Assembly (NCBI GenBank): GCA_020746105.1 | Contig: CM036617.1 | Coordinates: 35,431,898-35,495,897, forward strand | DNA length: 64,000 bases | Reading direction: 5' to 3' | From: Trogon surrucura | Taxonomy: Eukaryota > Chordata > Aves > Trogoniformes > Trogonidae | Part shown: positions 38,811 through 50,069 of the stretch, one piece after another | How positions within the stretch are numbered: the stretch's first letter is position 1 | How the letters are laid out: every line of letters starts with the position of its first letter | Made by a program: the position numbers and the translations under genes | Notes under the pieces: model-generated | The model's input: the letters and a program-made list of their open reading frames with translations, nothing else | What the model was told of the DNA's origin: nothing | Database searches by the model: none

Positions 38811-38880
38811 TAGAACAGAAGAGAACAGCTCAGTTGGAAGGGACCTACAACCATCACCTCGTCCAAAACATACACGTTGT
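38811..38880 (-). mobile_element. CR1 3' terminal scrap
   Basis: About 70 bp reading TAGAACAGAAGAGAACAG then CTCAGTTGGAAGGGACCTAC and a degenerate GATCATCTAGTCCAA equivalent. This is the last bases of a CR1 3' UTR. The copy is heavily truncated. Confidence 0.65.
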
Positions 38881-39637
38881 AAAGATACCCTCTCAGGAAA
38901 TCTCAGTATTACACAAATGTGTTTACAAAGAGTAAGTTCCTAGAAACTTTATTCACTTCTTTGAAGAGATAAAAAGTGTAAAAATACCATCCCAGCCATT
39001 CACTCCTTAACCTTTTCTAAACTACCAGTCATTGTTAGAAAGTGATCAGTCACTGCATTGATATTCAATATTCAAGTCTATAGAGACAAATAGACACCAA
39101 TTTCACAGATGTTGTAGCTGTGATCTGCAGATTCCCGATAAGTTTAGAATTACAAAGGAGTTTATTAACTGAATACCCAAGCATTCCTGAATTTTTAGTT
39201 TCCGATTGCTGCTGATACAGAGATTACATGCTTTAATCTAATTCAGTGGCTGCACTCCACTGCAAGTTTATATCGGCCCAAATTTAGGTTTACTGGATGG
39301 CACATAAAATCCTAGATACACATTAATCATGCTTTGAATTACATTTTCTGGTATTTTTCCACTAACAGTCTTAGCTTAATACTATATTTCTAGAATAGTC
39401 AAACCAGCAAAACCTTTAATTCCATAATAACTCAAAAGCAAGGATCTCCCGCTTACCTATTCAACTTCTCAGGCATGGGGAGACAAACAGGAATATTATT
39501 TCCCACTACTTAGAAATCCATCTTTAAGTGAGAAGGGCAGGAATGTAGCAATGTAATTTGTGTGATAGCCAAAAAATTGTACTAGTAAAATATGCACCAA
39601 ATGAAAAAAAAAAAAAAAAGGCAATGTACCACAACAA

Positions 39638-39697
39638 GCACCTGGAAGAGCTAAGACATTACAAATAGCACCTCGAAGAGCTAATATATTACAGATA
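39638..39697. repeat. Tandem duplication, 2 x 30 bp
   Basis: The 30-bp unit starting GCACCTGGAAGAGCTAA is followed directly by a second copy starting GCACCTCGAAGAGCTAA, with about four differences. It lies just right of an 18-base A run. No known element recognised. Confidence 0.85.
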
Positions 39698-40188
39698 ATC
39701 ACCAAAATTATTTAGAGAAAACAGAAATACCACAGACTGGAAACCTATTCCCAGTTTGACCACAGACTGTAGGTGTGCCCTGGGCAAACACACAGTTACT
39801 TGTGTTTTGTGATGTCCACACTAAAAAATATCTTATTTACTCTCCACCACAAGGGTCTGGTTGTGATTTCTTACCATTTTACTGAGCGTCTCACTAGAAG
39901 TGGCATTTCATTTTAATCAAATTTTTTCATGAATAAGTCTTCGAAAGATGAGGTCTTCAGAAGTAATAGAAGTAGAACTAAAAGAAATCACAATGCCTCT
40001 CCTTTATGATCAGACCGATAGAAAAAAATGTTGAAAAGGACAGAACTATAAACAAAGCTGCAGGATAAAAAGCTGCATTTTGAGAGAAGAATGCCATAAA
40101 ACTTCTCTAGTATTTGTACTCGATAATTAGTACTAGCACTGTAGGTTCTGGTTACGTTTAATCACAATCAAGGAGCATAGTTTCTGCA

Positions 40189-40566
40189 GAATTACAAGAC
40201 AGTTGAGGCTGAAAGAGACCTTCAGAGATCTAGTCCTGTCCTCCTCACAAAACAGCGTCACCTAGAGCAGTTCACCAAAGACGGTGTCCAGTTGAGTACT
40301 GAATAGCTTCCAGGATAGAGACTCCAGTCAACAACAAAAAAAAAAAAAGCAAGAAATATTTTTATTGTGTTTAAATGGTATTTTCTGTATTTTACTCTGT
40401 GACCAGAATCTCTTGTCCCCTCACTAGGACCCATAGTCTGCTCTGTTTTCTTTAGACTCCTCAGACATATGCACATACCCATAAGATTTCCCTGAGTCTT
40501 CTCCAAGCTGAACAGTCTCAGCTCTCTCAGTTTCTTCTCTAGTCTCTTAATCAGCTTCATGGCCCT
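40189..40566 (-). mobile_element. CR1 LINE, left (3') half of a copy split by an LTR
   Basis: A minus-strand CR1 3' end: GGCTGAAAGAGACCTTCAGAGATCTAG at the left, then degenerate 3' UTR interrupted by an A run (40328-40340), then the ORF2 C-terminal landmarks [12 protein letters not shown] and the antisense GAACAGTCTCAGCTCTCTCAG block. It stops at CATGGCCCT (40566), exactly where the LTR begins; the same CR1 resumes at 41103. Older than its neighbours at 18.8 and 24 kb, judging by divergence. Confidence 0.85.
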
Positions 40567-41102
40567 TGATGCCGTGAAAAGCTGAAATCAGAACTTAATA
40601 GCCTTGATGTCTATTAAGCAGGTATTCTTTATTGCTGCACAGGACACACAGAGGATAGCTCCGTCTAGTGTGTGTCCCGAGAAAGGCCAAACATACAATT
40701 TTTATACAGTTTAGACATACATATTCATGCAATTTCCAAGAACTCATTAACATGTTGCAGTTTAGACATACATATTCATGCAATTTCCGAGAACTCATTA
40801 ACATGTTGCCGCCCACTCCCGCATGCATAATAGTCTTTTGGTGGTCATCAGGTGGTCGTCCTCATCGAGGTGTCCTGTTGATGAGCTCCATTCAGTTAAC
40901 TCCTAGGCTGGTTCTGCATATCTCGTTCCATCTTTGAAGATAAGCACATCCTGTCCTTGAGGAAAAGGTTCCAGGGAAAAGCTCCCCTTGTGGAATACTT
41001 TATCTCACACCTCCATTGTCCCACTGTCCCACTGATTCTGTTTGCCCCAGCATATTGAGTCTTTTACATACCAATTAAAACTACGGTTCTTCCACGGCTT
41101 CA
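40567..41102 (-). mobile_element. Solo LTR, 536 bp, inserted in a CR1
   Basis: On the plus strand it starts TGATGCCGTG and ends CACGGCTTCA, a terminal inverted repeat matching at 9 of 10 positions. The flanking target duplication is CCCT (40563-40566 and 41103-41106); removing the insert restores a continuous CR1 (ATGGCCCTCCACTGGACTC). The transcription signals read on the minus strand: a TATA box (TATAAAAA, near 40698-40706) and an AATAAA poly-A signal (near 40628-40635). A tandem 51-bp repeat sits just upstream of the TATA box, in U3. The 4-bp duplication is typical of class I (gammaretrovirus-like) ERVs, a tentative assignment. Same sense as DGKH. There is no internal region, so it is a solo LTR, and its ends look whole. 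Confidence 0.9.
40707..40808 (-). repeat. 2 x 51-bp direct repeat in LTR U3
   Basis: Two adjacent 51-bp copies (40707-40757 and 40758-40808), each containing TTTAGACATACATATTCATG and differing at a single base. They lie just upstream of the LTR TATA box on the minus strand, where retroviral U3 enhancers are commonly duplicated. The near identity suggests the duplication is recent relative to the LTR, or that it was carried by the virus. Confidence 0.9.
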
Positions 41103-41825
41103 CCCTCCACTGGACTCTCTCCAGTATATCCATGTCTTTCCTCTACTGAGCAGCCGTGAACTGGACCCAGCACTCCCAGTGTATTTGCTCCATCATCTTC
41201 CAAGGGACTGAGGTGAGGCTGACTGGTTTGTACTCCCTCAGATCTTCTTGAAAATGGGTGACATTTGCTTTCTTTCCGTCCTCATGACACCACCCCCATC
41301 CCTTCCCCTCCCCAGTTGCTATGTTCTTTGGAAGGTAATGAAGAATAACCTTGTAATGCCATCAAGCACTTGAAGGTGTAGTCCATTAGGTCTTGTGTAT
41401 ATGCAGTTCAAGTTTTCCCAGCCTTGATCCTCCTCCACCTACGGCAAGTCTTCCTTGCTCCTGACTTTCCCACTGGTTTCAGATTCCAGAATGCTGGTCC
41501 TACCAGTAAAAACCAAGGTGAAGAAGGCACTGAGTATCTAGGCCTTCTCCACGTCCTTTATTACCAGGTCTCCTGCCTCATTCAGCAGCAGGCACAAGTT
41601 TTCCATAGTCCTCCTTTTTCTGCCAACACAGAAGACCTTCTTGCTGGCCTTCACATCCCTTGCTAGATTCAACTCCAGGTGGGCTTTGGCTTTCCTAAAC
41701 CCATCCCTGCAAGACTGTGTGTCGAAATTCCTTCTGGGTCACCTGACACTGCTTGTGCCTTTTGAACACTTCCTTATTATCTCTGAAGTTTCCCAGAAGC
41801 TCCTTGTCCACCCATGTCACAGACT
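41103..41825 (-). mobile_element. CR1 LINE, right (5') half of the split copy
   Basis: Resumes the CR1 at CCCTCCACTGGACTCTCTCC. After a jump near 41185 it continues with upstream ORF2 (the endonuclease-RT linker, antisense): GACTGAGGTGAGGCTGACTGG, TGGGTGACATTTGCTTTCTT, GAAGAAGGCACTGAGTATCTAGGCCTTCTC, CTTCTTGCTGGCCTTCACATCCCTTGC and TTTCCCAGAAGCTCCTTGTCCACCCATG blocks. The reverse transcriptase core between these blocks is deleted. Ends about 41825. Confidence 0.88.
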
Positions 41826-44450
41826 GCTCTTAAGATTGTAGGACTATCACGAACAGCCAGATTCTGACTCTCTGTCTTTCACTCTACCTTCTGTTAGTTC
41901 TAAAAGTGAAATTCCTGGTAGCAAAAACAGACCTTTTCTCTAAGTTTGTTTTTCCTATAATTCCTTACAAATATTATTGAGGTACCTCTTGCACAATTTC
42001 TCCCAGTCACGACTTTCTTATAAGAAAATCTAGCAGTTCTAGACAATGTCTGGAGCACAAATTGACACCACAAATCCCAGTTCTGGTTACTCTATTTTAA
42101 TGAATTTGGCATTATTAAGTTTAGTAGGTAAATATTTTATATCTCAGTGTAGCTAGATAGAAACATCACATGTGTACTACATCACACGGTATTACAAATT
42201 TAGGGAACAGATTATTACCACAAGAGCACTGATGAATTCCTCAAAACAGCACAGCAGTTTTAGTATAGACAGGGTCTCAGCTGTTTTGGGTGACTCTCTT
42301 GGTAAAATCCTACTTTCCTTCCCGGTTCTTAGCAGCAACCCTGGTGGAAGCGGAATTCTCACATTACAATGAGAGAAGGAAATTCTCTCTTTTGAGATGA
42401 CCAGACTGGAGAGCATAAGAATAACAAATACCAGACCCTCCCTTCCCCTCTGTTTACCGATGGGAAATAAGAGCCTGTAATTACTTTTGAATTCACATTC
42501 CCTTTGTGACCAGGATCACTCATGTACATGCTATTTTCTCTCATTCAGAAAACACAGTAAAGCTGCTTCTTCCAAAACACACATCTCTGACTGGAACAGG
42601 GTATATTCATATTTCTCGGTGTTTTATACAGCGGGGTTCATGCTTGTCTGCCCATCAAGGAACCTCTTCTCAGGTTCTGTATAGGCTCTGGCTCTTTACT
42701 TCTTGTCCAAACCCTTGAGTTATGGAATACAATGCACTGTCTTACTTCAGTCTAGGGGAAAATCAGGGAGCAGATGCTCTTGAAAGATATTTCTGGGCAC
42801 ATGAAGGAAAAGGAAGTAACTGGGCACAGTTAGCATGGACAGACCAAAGGTAAATCATGCCTGAACACTGGGGAATCTTTTTTAAGAACCCTGCATCAGA
42901 CAATGTCATAGCAGCTCCAATTCAGTAATTTTTTCCATTTATCTGAATTGCTATTAGTGACACAGCCCTAGTATAAAACCAAGTAAAACTAGAAACATGG
43001 AAATAAATGTGCTACAATAAAGCTTGGCTATAGTTGTCACTGAGGTTTTGGGTTTGTTTTTTTTTAATTGATGAAAGTACTTTCCATATAAATAAATTCT
43101 CAATTTTATAAATTTGTCACTTCACATACCCATTGTATAAGAGGATTTAGCACCTTGAGGGTAGGAGCATTTATGTGTTTTACAAGGTTCTTGCATTCAG
43201 ATTGTGATGCAAAAGTTACTTTCCATGGGAACTAAAAAAGAAAAATTCTATTTCACCTTCAATAAAACCTCAAAAATATTCTGAAATCTTTGTTTAGCAA
43301 TGTATACTCCATAGCTACTAACAAAATCAGAGACTCATAAAAGACCTAGACGAGGCACAAAAAAATCTTTCAGTCCACACTCTACTCCAAAGCAATACTA
43401 ACTGTAAATAGATTTGCAGAAAGAGCTTATCTATCATCTTATCCAGGTGTCCCATCTTTTTTCTCTTGAAATGTTTTTCTGGCCCATTTGTTGGCAAAAA
43501 GGCTGCCATCACCCAACATCTGCATCAGAAGACAGAAGCACGTGAGTAGTGGAGGTGCTGCATCTCATAAGTCTGCATCCATTGCTTCTGCAGAGCACAC
43601 CCCGCTCCCCATCACAGAACCCCCTGGCAGAATGGTGGGGGAGTGTCTAAAATCTGGCTTTTCACATGTCAAATACAAACCCACCCCATCCTTCTTTACT
43701 TTCTATTTAAATGAGGTCTGCATCGCCTTTGTCAGCCATTCTCAGGCTATTCCCATTAGTCATTGGCCTAGGATGCTCTTAAAGCCCCCAGATACTGAGA
43801 ACCTCTATCACTAAAACGTGTTGCCTTGTGTAAACCTCCCTTGTTGCCCTTTAAATCCATAAAGTGCTGTTGTACGACAATGATACAGATGTAAAACGTC
43901 AATAAATGAACTCAACACCCAAAGGCCATTCCTAATTCACAGTACTTTCTAAGGAGAAAACCAGGGAGAACAAAAATCACCTGACAGGGCGATTGTTACT
44001 GCTCCTCACTTGGCACACCTCAACTTTCTTTTGTTTAAATCACACTCACTTTTATTCAGGAGAAAATACTATGAACATGCAATTATTAAATGAGCCACAA
44101 GGTTGTTCTGTTTTTTGACCAAACTAATAAATTTACACTTAGAAGTATTTTTAAGCAGAACAAAGATGGAAAATTGCAAATGCTTTTTCCAAAGAGGATA
44201 TAGGTTATACCCTGCTATATACTCAGATTAGCGCACAGCCCTTGTGGTAGATAGGATTATGCTGTGTGAAATTTCTCAGTGAAGTACCATCCTCAAGAGC
44301 ATTTAGGAACGAGAAGCTCTACTGTGCTCTGGGATGCAGACTGAGTGTCCTATTTATTTCACTGGCCTTTCAAATGAAAGTGGAAAGAGTGGAAAACATT
44401 ATTTAAAAACAGGTGTGGTTAATCCGATTTCCTCTTATGTTTCCTGATCA
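41826..44450. other. Intron 1 continued
   Basis: Unique AT-rich sequence apart from a CR1 scrap at 42774-42872. Open frames here (for example 43488-43814 plus, 108 codons) resemble nothing I know. Confidence 0.6.
42774..42872 (+). mobile_element. CR1 ORF2 internal scrap
   Basis: About 100 bp matching the plus-strand CR1 segment also seen at 14885: GATGCTCTTGAAAGATATTTC, GGGCACATGAAGGAAAAGGAAG, CAGTTAGCATGGACAGACCA and AATCATGCCTGA. Both ends are truncated, which is unusual for CR1 (most keep the 3' end), so this is probably a piece of a once larger copy. Confidence 0.75.
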
Positions 44451-44455
44451 TGTTT

Positions 44456-44965
44456 CGCTCTTGTGAGACCCCACCTCGAATACTGTGTACAGTTCTGGTG
44501 TCCCCACCGTACGAGGGACATAGATCTGTTGGAACGAGGGCCACAAAGATGATCCAGGGACTGGAGCACCTCTGCTACGAGGACAGGCTGAGGGAGCTGA
44601 GATTGTTCAGCCTTGAAAAGAGAAGACTTCAGGGGGACCTAATAGCTGCCTTCCAATACCTGAAGGGATCCTAGAGGAAGGCTGAGGAGGGACCTTTTAC
44701 AAGAGTGTCCACCAATAGGATGAGGGGAAATGGATTAAAATTAAAGGAAAACAGACTGAGATTGCATCTTAGGAAGAAATTCTTCAGTACGAGGGTGGCA
44801 AGACTCTGGAATAAATTGCCCAGAGAAGGTGTGGATGCCTCCTAAGGTGTTCAAGGCCAGGTTGGATGAGGCCTTGAGTATCCTGGTCTAGTTGAGGGAG
44901 GTTGGATTAGATGATCTCTAAGGTCCCTTCCAACCTAGGCCATCCTATGATTCATTCTATGTTTC
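44456..44965 (+). mobile_element. CR1 LINE fragment, 3' end
   Basis: A plus-strand copy of about 510 bp, beginning in the ORF2 block [14 protein letters not shown] (CTTGTGAGACCCCACCTCGAA). It continues through [20 protein letters not shown] and [20 protein letters not shown] to a stop, then TRGNGLKLK and the 3' UTR GAGGTTGGATTAGATGATCTC, with a short tail of ATTCTATG type. About three interruptions: a stop after YLKGS, a lost stretch at the ERVQ region, and a frameshift near 44840. Antisense to DGKH. Confidence 0.93.
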
Positions 44966-44969
44966 TCTT

Positions 44970-47900
44970 GTATCTACTCTCTTCTGTTTAAAATACTTTT
45001 ATTCTTCGAATTGCTCACTTGTGTTTAATACAGGTACTGTAAACTTTTGAGTTTCATCCAATTTCTAAGCATCAGGTATTTAAGGAACATCTGCAGTTGC
45101 TATCTTTTCCCTGTGATAAGAGGACTTTGCCAGGTAAATCCTAGAAAACCTTGCCCATGCTGTCTCCCGTGTTGCGACAGTCACAGAAGGGAAGATGCAG
45201 CCACTGTGCAACGTTTCAAGTTGAGCAGCCAACAATACTGAGTTGAGACAACACCATCAGGATCTTCAGTGACTGAGGCACAAGTACCCATGTTTCAGGA
45301 CCAGTAATTTGGAGCAGAAAGGGAGGGCAAGTGCTCCTTAGCACTAAACCCACCAAAACCTCTGAGCCAGAGCATTTTCTCCGCACACTTGAGCTGGAGG
45401 CTGAGTTATGTTAGAGCTTTTTCCATGCACAGAGGAAGTCATAGAAAACAAGCTAAAATAATTAAAAATATAAGATATAAGCGGCATTATGAAAATTTTA
45501 AATCTGCAGGATGATCTTCAATCTTCTTCCAAACTAGCTAGGCTTAAAAGAAAAGACTAGGTAATTATAGTCTTATGCTATCTTAATTAAAAGAAGAATA
45601 ATTCTAGCTATTTATTATAACTCTTGTTAAAAATTTAAATACCCTTTAGATGGAATATTTTAAGAAGAAAATGATTAGTCCAAAATCTCCGTTGCAGAAA
45701 GGTACTGTGAGTTTATTAATTCATTCCACAGGTGCTGATCAGAAGGACCTGGATGAGAGAAAGTTGACAACAAAGTCAAAGCACCCACATCAAGAGTAAT
45801 TTCTAAATCATTTGAACTTATCACTCTCACTTCTACCAACCAGATACCTGACATGGTCATATCCTAGCAAATAGCCTGGGAATAAATGTGATTTTTCCCC
45901 CTTCTCTATTTTTTTACACCACAGAGATGCTTCTCAAATAGCTAAACCATCTGTGCACTTCATACCTTGCTATGCTCCCCTCACTGATTCACCCAGGGAA
46001 ACTGAAGTAGAACTACACTTGCCTATTTATATGTATGATACACTGGCTTTATTTATCCAGGCTGGAACTACCATCACTAGCAATTCTAGGGACACAGCCG
46101 TTAACAGCCAAAAAAAAAAAATAGGATATTTCCTACAACCTAAGACAAGTTTTAAATCAGCACTGCTAACTTGAAAGCTGTTCCATTGATTTATGCCATC
46201 AGGTGCAGAGACTGCAAGTGTTTTCCTTTAACACCACAGCTACTAGCCCATTTTCGGGTTGCCAGCTCTAAGGTGATCAATCAGTGAAACAGGTTAACAG
46301 CAGCCAGAGATTTCTCGAGGGCATTTGCTCAAGCTTCAATTCAGCAGCAGCCTCTAAGGGTGCTCATTAGCTCTACAGCTACCCAAACTGATAGAGGATT
46401 ATTCATCTAATGGCGTTGTCGTTGCTGCTTTCAAACTATCGTTCAAGACTCCAATTTTCCATACGCAATATCAGCATATAGCAAAAACATAAGGTATTTT
46501 AATTACAAAAGAGAAAATGCTTCTCACCAGATTTTTCTCTGTAGACTACAAATCAGAACTGCTATGCCCTCAGAGACTTCCACTCGCACTTCAAAATGTA
46601 GCTCCACAACCTCTGAAGGGGCAGAATATATCAAGGTTTAGGCGTACGTTCCCTTCCATACTAACTAGGGTGGTAAATGGTCTGTCAACACAACTCCAAC
46701 CAGCGCTAACAACAGCCTTAAATCTCTTTACTCTCCACCAGAAGACACAGTTTAATTTATATACCTGTTAGTTAATGAAGGTCTTAAACTCAAAAGAGAA
46801 GCCTGTGGGGGAAAACGCACGGACAAGCGCTGACAAGCTAATAGATGATGAGAACAGCCGAAGGCCTTGACGTAAGTTGGTTATTGAGGACTAATGGGCT
46901 CCTCCATCTTCCTTGTGCCCACCTCATCTATCTAGAACGTAGCACTGAGCCATAGAAGTCCATTTAATTAATGGGTCCTGCTAGGCAGCAGGCCTTTTGC
47001 TTTTTATCTGTGTTAGAAACCAGCTGGGTTGCAATTTTGAACGAGAAGGCTGTAGGTTTCTTCACGTGTTTTCTAAGATAACTTGAAGATGATAGAATGA
47101 AAATACTAATTTTCCATATGATTGTTCAAGTTTGAGACAAAGATCAGGGCTGTTGTAATTTTTACAATACAGAACATCAACCTTTTTATTATTTATAATT
47201 CTCTACCTATTTTAAGGCTTGACTTCAATGGGGTGGGAGGGTAATGAAAATCATAAATAAAAACAAGTATTCTTTCACATAAAGCACAGTGACTAGAGGA
47301 AAGGGTTTTCTTTGCAAGTTAGTGGGGTTTCTTTAAGCAGTTTTACTTTCTACTGCCTTAATCACCAAAGGTGAATGCAGAGCCTGCTGCGCCTTGGAGC
47401 ATCCTTTTCGTCCCCATTTATATTTGGACCAAAACTGGGCTTGTCCAGGGCACAAAACAAGGAGTTACTGCTCCAAAAAGCCTGAAGTGTCAAACAATCG
47501 AGACACAAAAAGGATGCACTAAGACACCCTGAGGAAGGGTGTCAGGGTTTTATCTACAGAGAAACAAAATTTATATTATTATTTGAATAGCAAAGGGAGA
47601 TGAAGGCATTTAAATGGAGAGAGAAAAGTGGAGTGATATGCACGAAATGAGAAAGAAGACCCTTAAAGCAGCACTGGCACCAAAAAAAGGAAGAAAAAAG
47701 ATGAGATTATTAAGTCTAGCATCATGGCCCACGATGGGAAAAGCCATACACAAATGAGCAAGGGTCTCTTGTCGTGTGAGCCTGCATCCTCTGATTTACA
47801 GTAACCATTCACATACGTTATGAATAACCAGGAATTATTCATATGAACAATCACATTCATTATGAACAATCAACGATTGAGAAAAACTACACTTGGGAGT

Positions 47901-49780
47901 CTCTGCTTAAATTTCTTGTTATCGTTTTGATACACGGTGTCACTGAAATCATACGATTGAGTTTAGCTCTTTAACTCACCTACCTAGGAGCCTTTTCAAT
48001 GAGCAAACAGGATCAATATTGAAACACAGAGAGAATGTGTACCAACCCTGCTGTCAAGAGGGGAGACATCTTGCTGGATAAGCAAGCTCCAGCAGTACTA
48101 AACAGGAGAGCGATATAAAGTACATCTCCTTACCTACTGCTAAGCAGAATATTCTTGTTCTAAGGATATCTGGAAACCATTTCTACCCAGTTGTCTGAGG
48201 AAGATCCACAAAAAAGTATAAGTACATCTGATTTTAAAATTACACTATCATTTCTCTAGTATGAAACAGAAACACTCTATTACCAAAGTCCAATTAGACT
48301 ATAATTGGATCTGTTGACAGTAAAAATTGAGTAAAAAAATGAAACATTAGAATCACTGTTTATTTCATAACAGATGTTGGATAACATTAAGAATAATTCA
48401 TGTATTGTTATTTATGAATTAGGATTTGAATAATACAATATGACCACTGACAGCTTTTTTATTTAGTGAAGATTGAGACACGTTCTTGAAACTGATGGAA
48501 TAAAAAGCCTTCCCCTACCACAAAATGCCCTAACACACCACATGATGCTAAATTTTACACATAAGATGCAACACAGTTACTCCAGGTCTGGAGAGTTGGC
48601 AAAGACTACAAGTAATCCTAGAAATTACTTGATACAGCTGTGCCAACAATGAGGATAAAAATAATACAGAAACTATGTCTATGAAGGAACCACATATTAC
48701 ACTTCCATGGGACTCACATACAGGTGAGAATATACAATCCCAACAACTAAATACGGTAGCTTACAAAGCAAGACAATAAGACAGCTCCACTACCAACTTG
48801 GTGCTAAATGTAAGGAGTCTTGATAGAATTTAGACAGAATTTAGAACTTAGATACGACAGTGATAATCTTGACTTTAAAGGTGTATCACTATTAGCATGC
48901 ACGAAAATAATTCAATCCTTTGTAAACTCTAAAAGCTACCATTATGAAGCAATAACTCATTATGAAGCAAGTTTCCTGCAGTGTTTCAAAAATAAAGTGT
49001 AATGATTTCTAAAATCTAATACATCTTGTGATAACTGAAAATTATTAGAAAACAATAACATCTTTTAAAATAATTAATGTGAGCATTTCACACTCTACAT
49101 AATTAATGCCTGCCTATATGCTCTCTGAAAAGAGATAATAAACTGGTTTATAATTAGTAATTCTGCTTTCTACAATAAATAGACAAGCTACACATAGTAT
49201 ATTTCCACATCTTACTAAAAGTTATCCATTGCTTTGAACCAAACATTTATTTCATTAACGTCTTTCGTGTATCCTTCCAAGTACTCTTGTTCTTTACACT
49301 ATTCTTTTACACAGTAGGATATCAAAGACATTTCCAATGCATAGACTGTTTCTGGACGTAAAAACTACACTGGAAGTAAATACTGCACCCAATATTTTAA
49401 TACGAAATACCTGAAGTCAATTCTCACTGTAATCTTCTTTATATACATTACATTTTACAGGTTGATTGTGAATTCTATACATGAAATTTCCACGTGTTCT
49501 TTCCTTAATCAAGTTATAAAAGCTGTCGGGAAAACCAGTTTCTTACAGCAACTTCCTAAGTAACACAGCCTTTGTCCCTGTATTACGTGAAGAGGAGCAC
49601 ATGCTGAGTTTTATAATTTCCTAATACTCTGCATCTAACGTCTTGAGCAAATATTAAGATGAAACACAAACACGGTGTTCTTCTAAAAATTGCAATTTCC
49701 TTTTAAATTAAAATAATCCACAAGAGCTTTTTATTCCTTTTAATGAAAACTGGATTATAGCTAATGACCACGCGGGGGTA
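44970..49780. other. Intron 1 continued: no gene seen
   Basis: Unique AT-rich sequence. Small internal duplications occur (for example CATTATGAAGCAA twice near 48940-48970). No exon, repeat family or RNA gene recognised. Confidence 0.6.
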
Positions 49781-49784
49781 GCAG

Positions 49785-50060
49785 TGTGATGGTAATGCTC
49801 AGGCACAGAGTCTTGCGCCCAGCAGCACAAAGCGACACAAGCCGAGTGGCTGTGTGAAACAAGTGTATTTCTGCAGAGGGTTTTTGGTTCTTTATAGCAT
49901 TCGTACTTGAACTATAAGACATACATATGTGGCCAACTGCAGTATCGATATCTAAAATTTGGGAGACTCAGAGAAGAAGGGTTGAAGTTATCCTTTCATT
50001 CTATGGAGGATTTGTTCCAGAAACGTAGAGGAGTCACAGACTAACATTTTGTGAGAAAAC
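49785..50060 (-). mobile_element. Possible LTR fragment
   Basis: The block from TGTGATGGTAATGCTCAGGC to about 50060 is richer in G+C at its left end. It has the layout of an antisense LTR: a TATA-like box on the minus strand (GCTATAAAG, near 49896) and a following CATACATAT-type stretch, as in the LTR at 40.6 kb. I could not find a matching right end or a target duplication, so it may be truncated or not an LTR. Confidence 0.35.
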
Positions 50061-50069
50061 ATAGAATAA

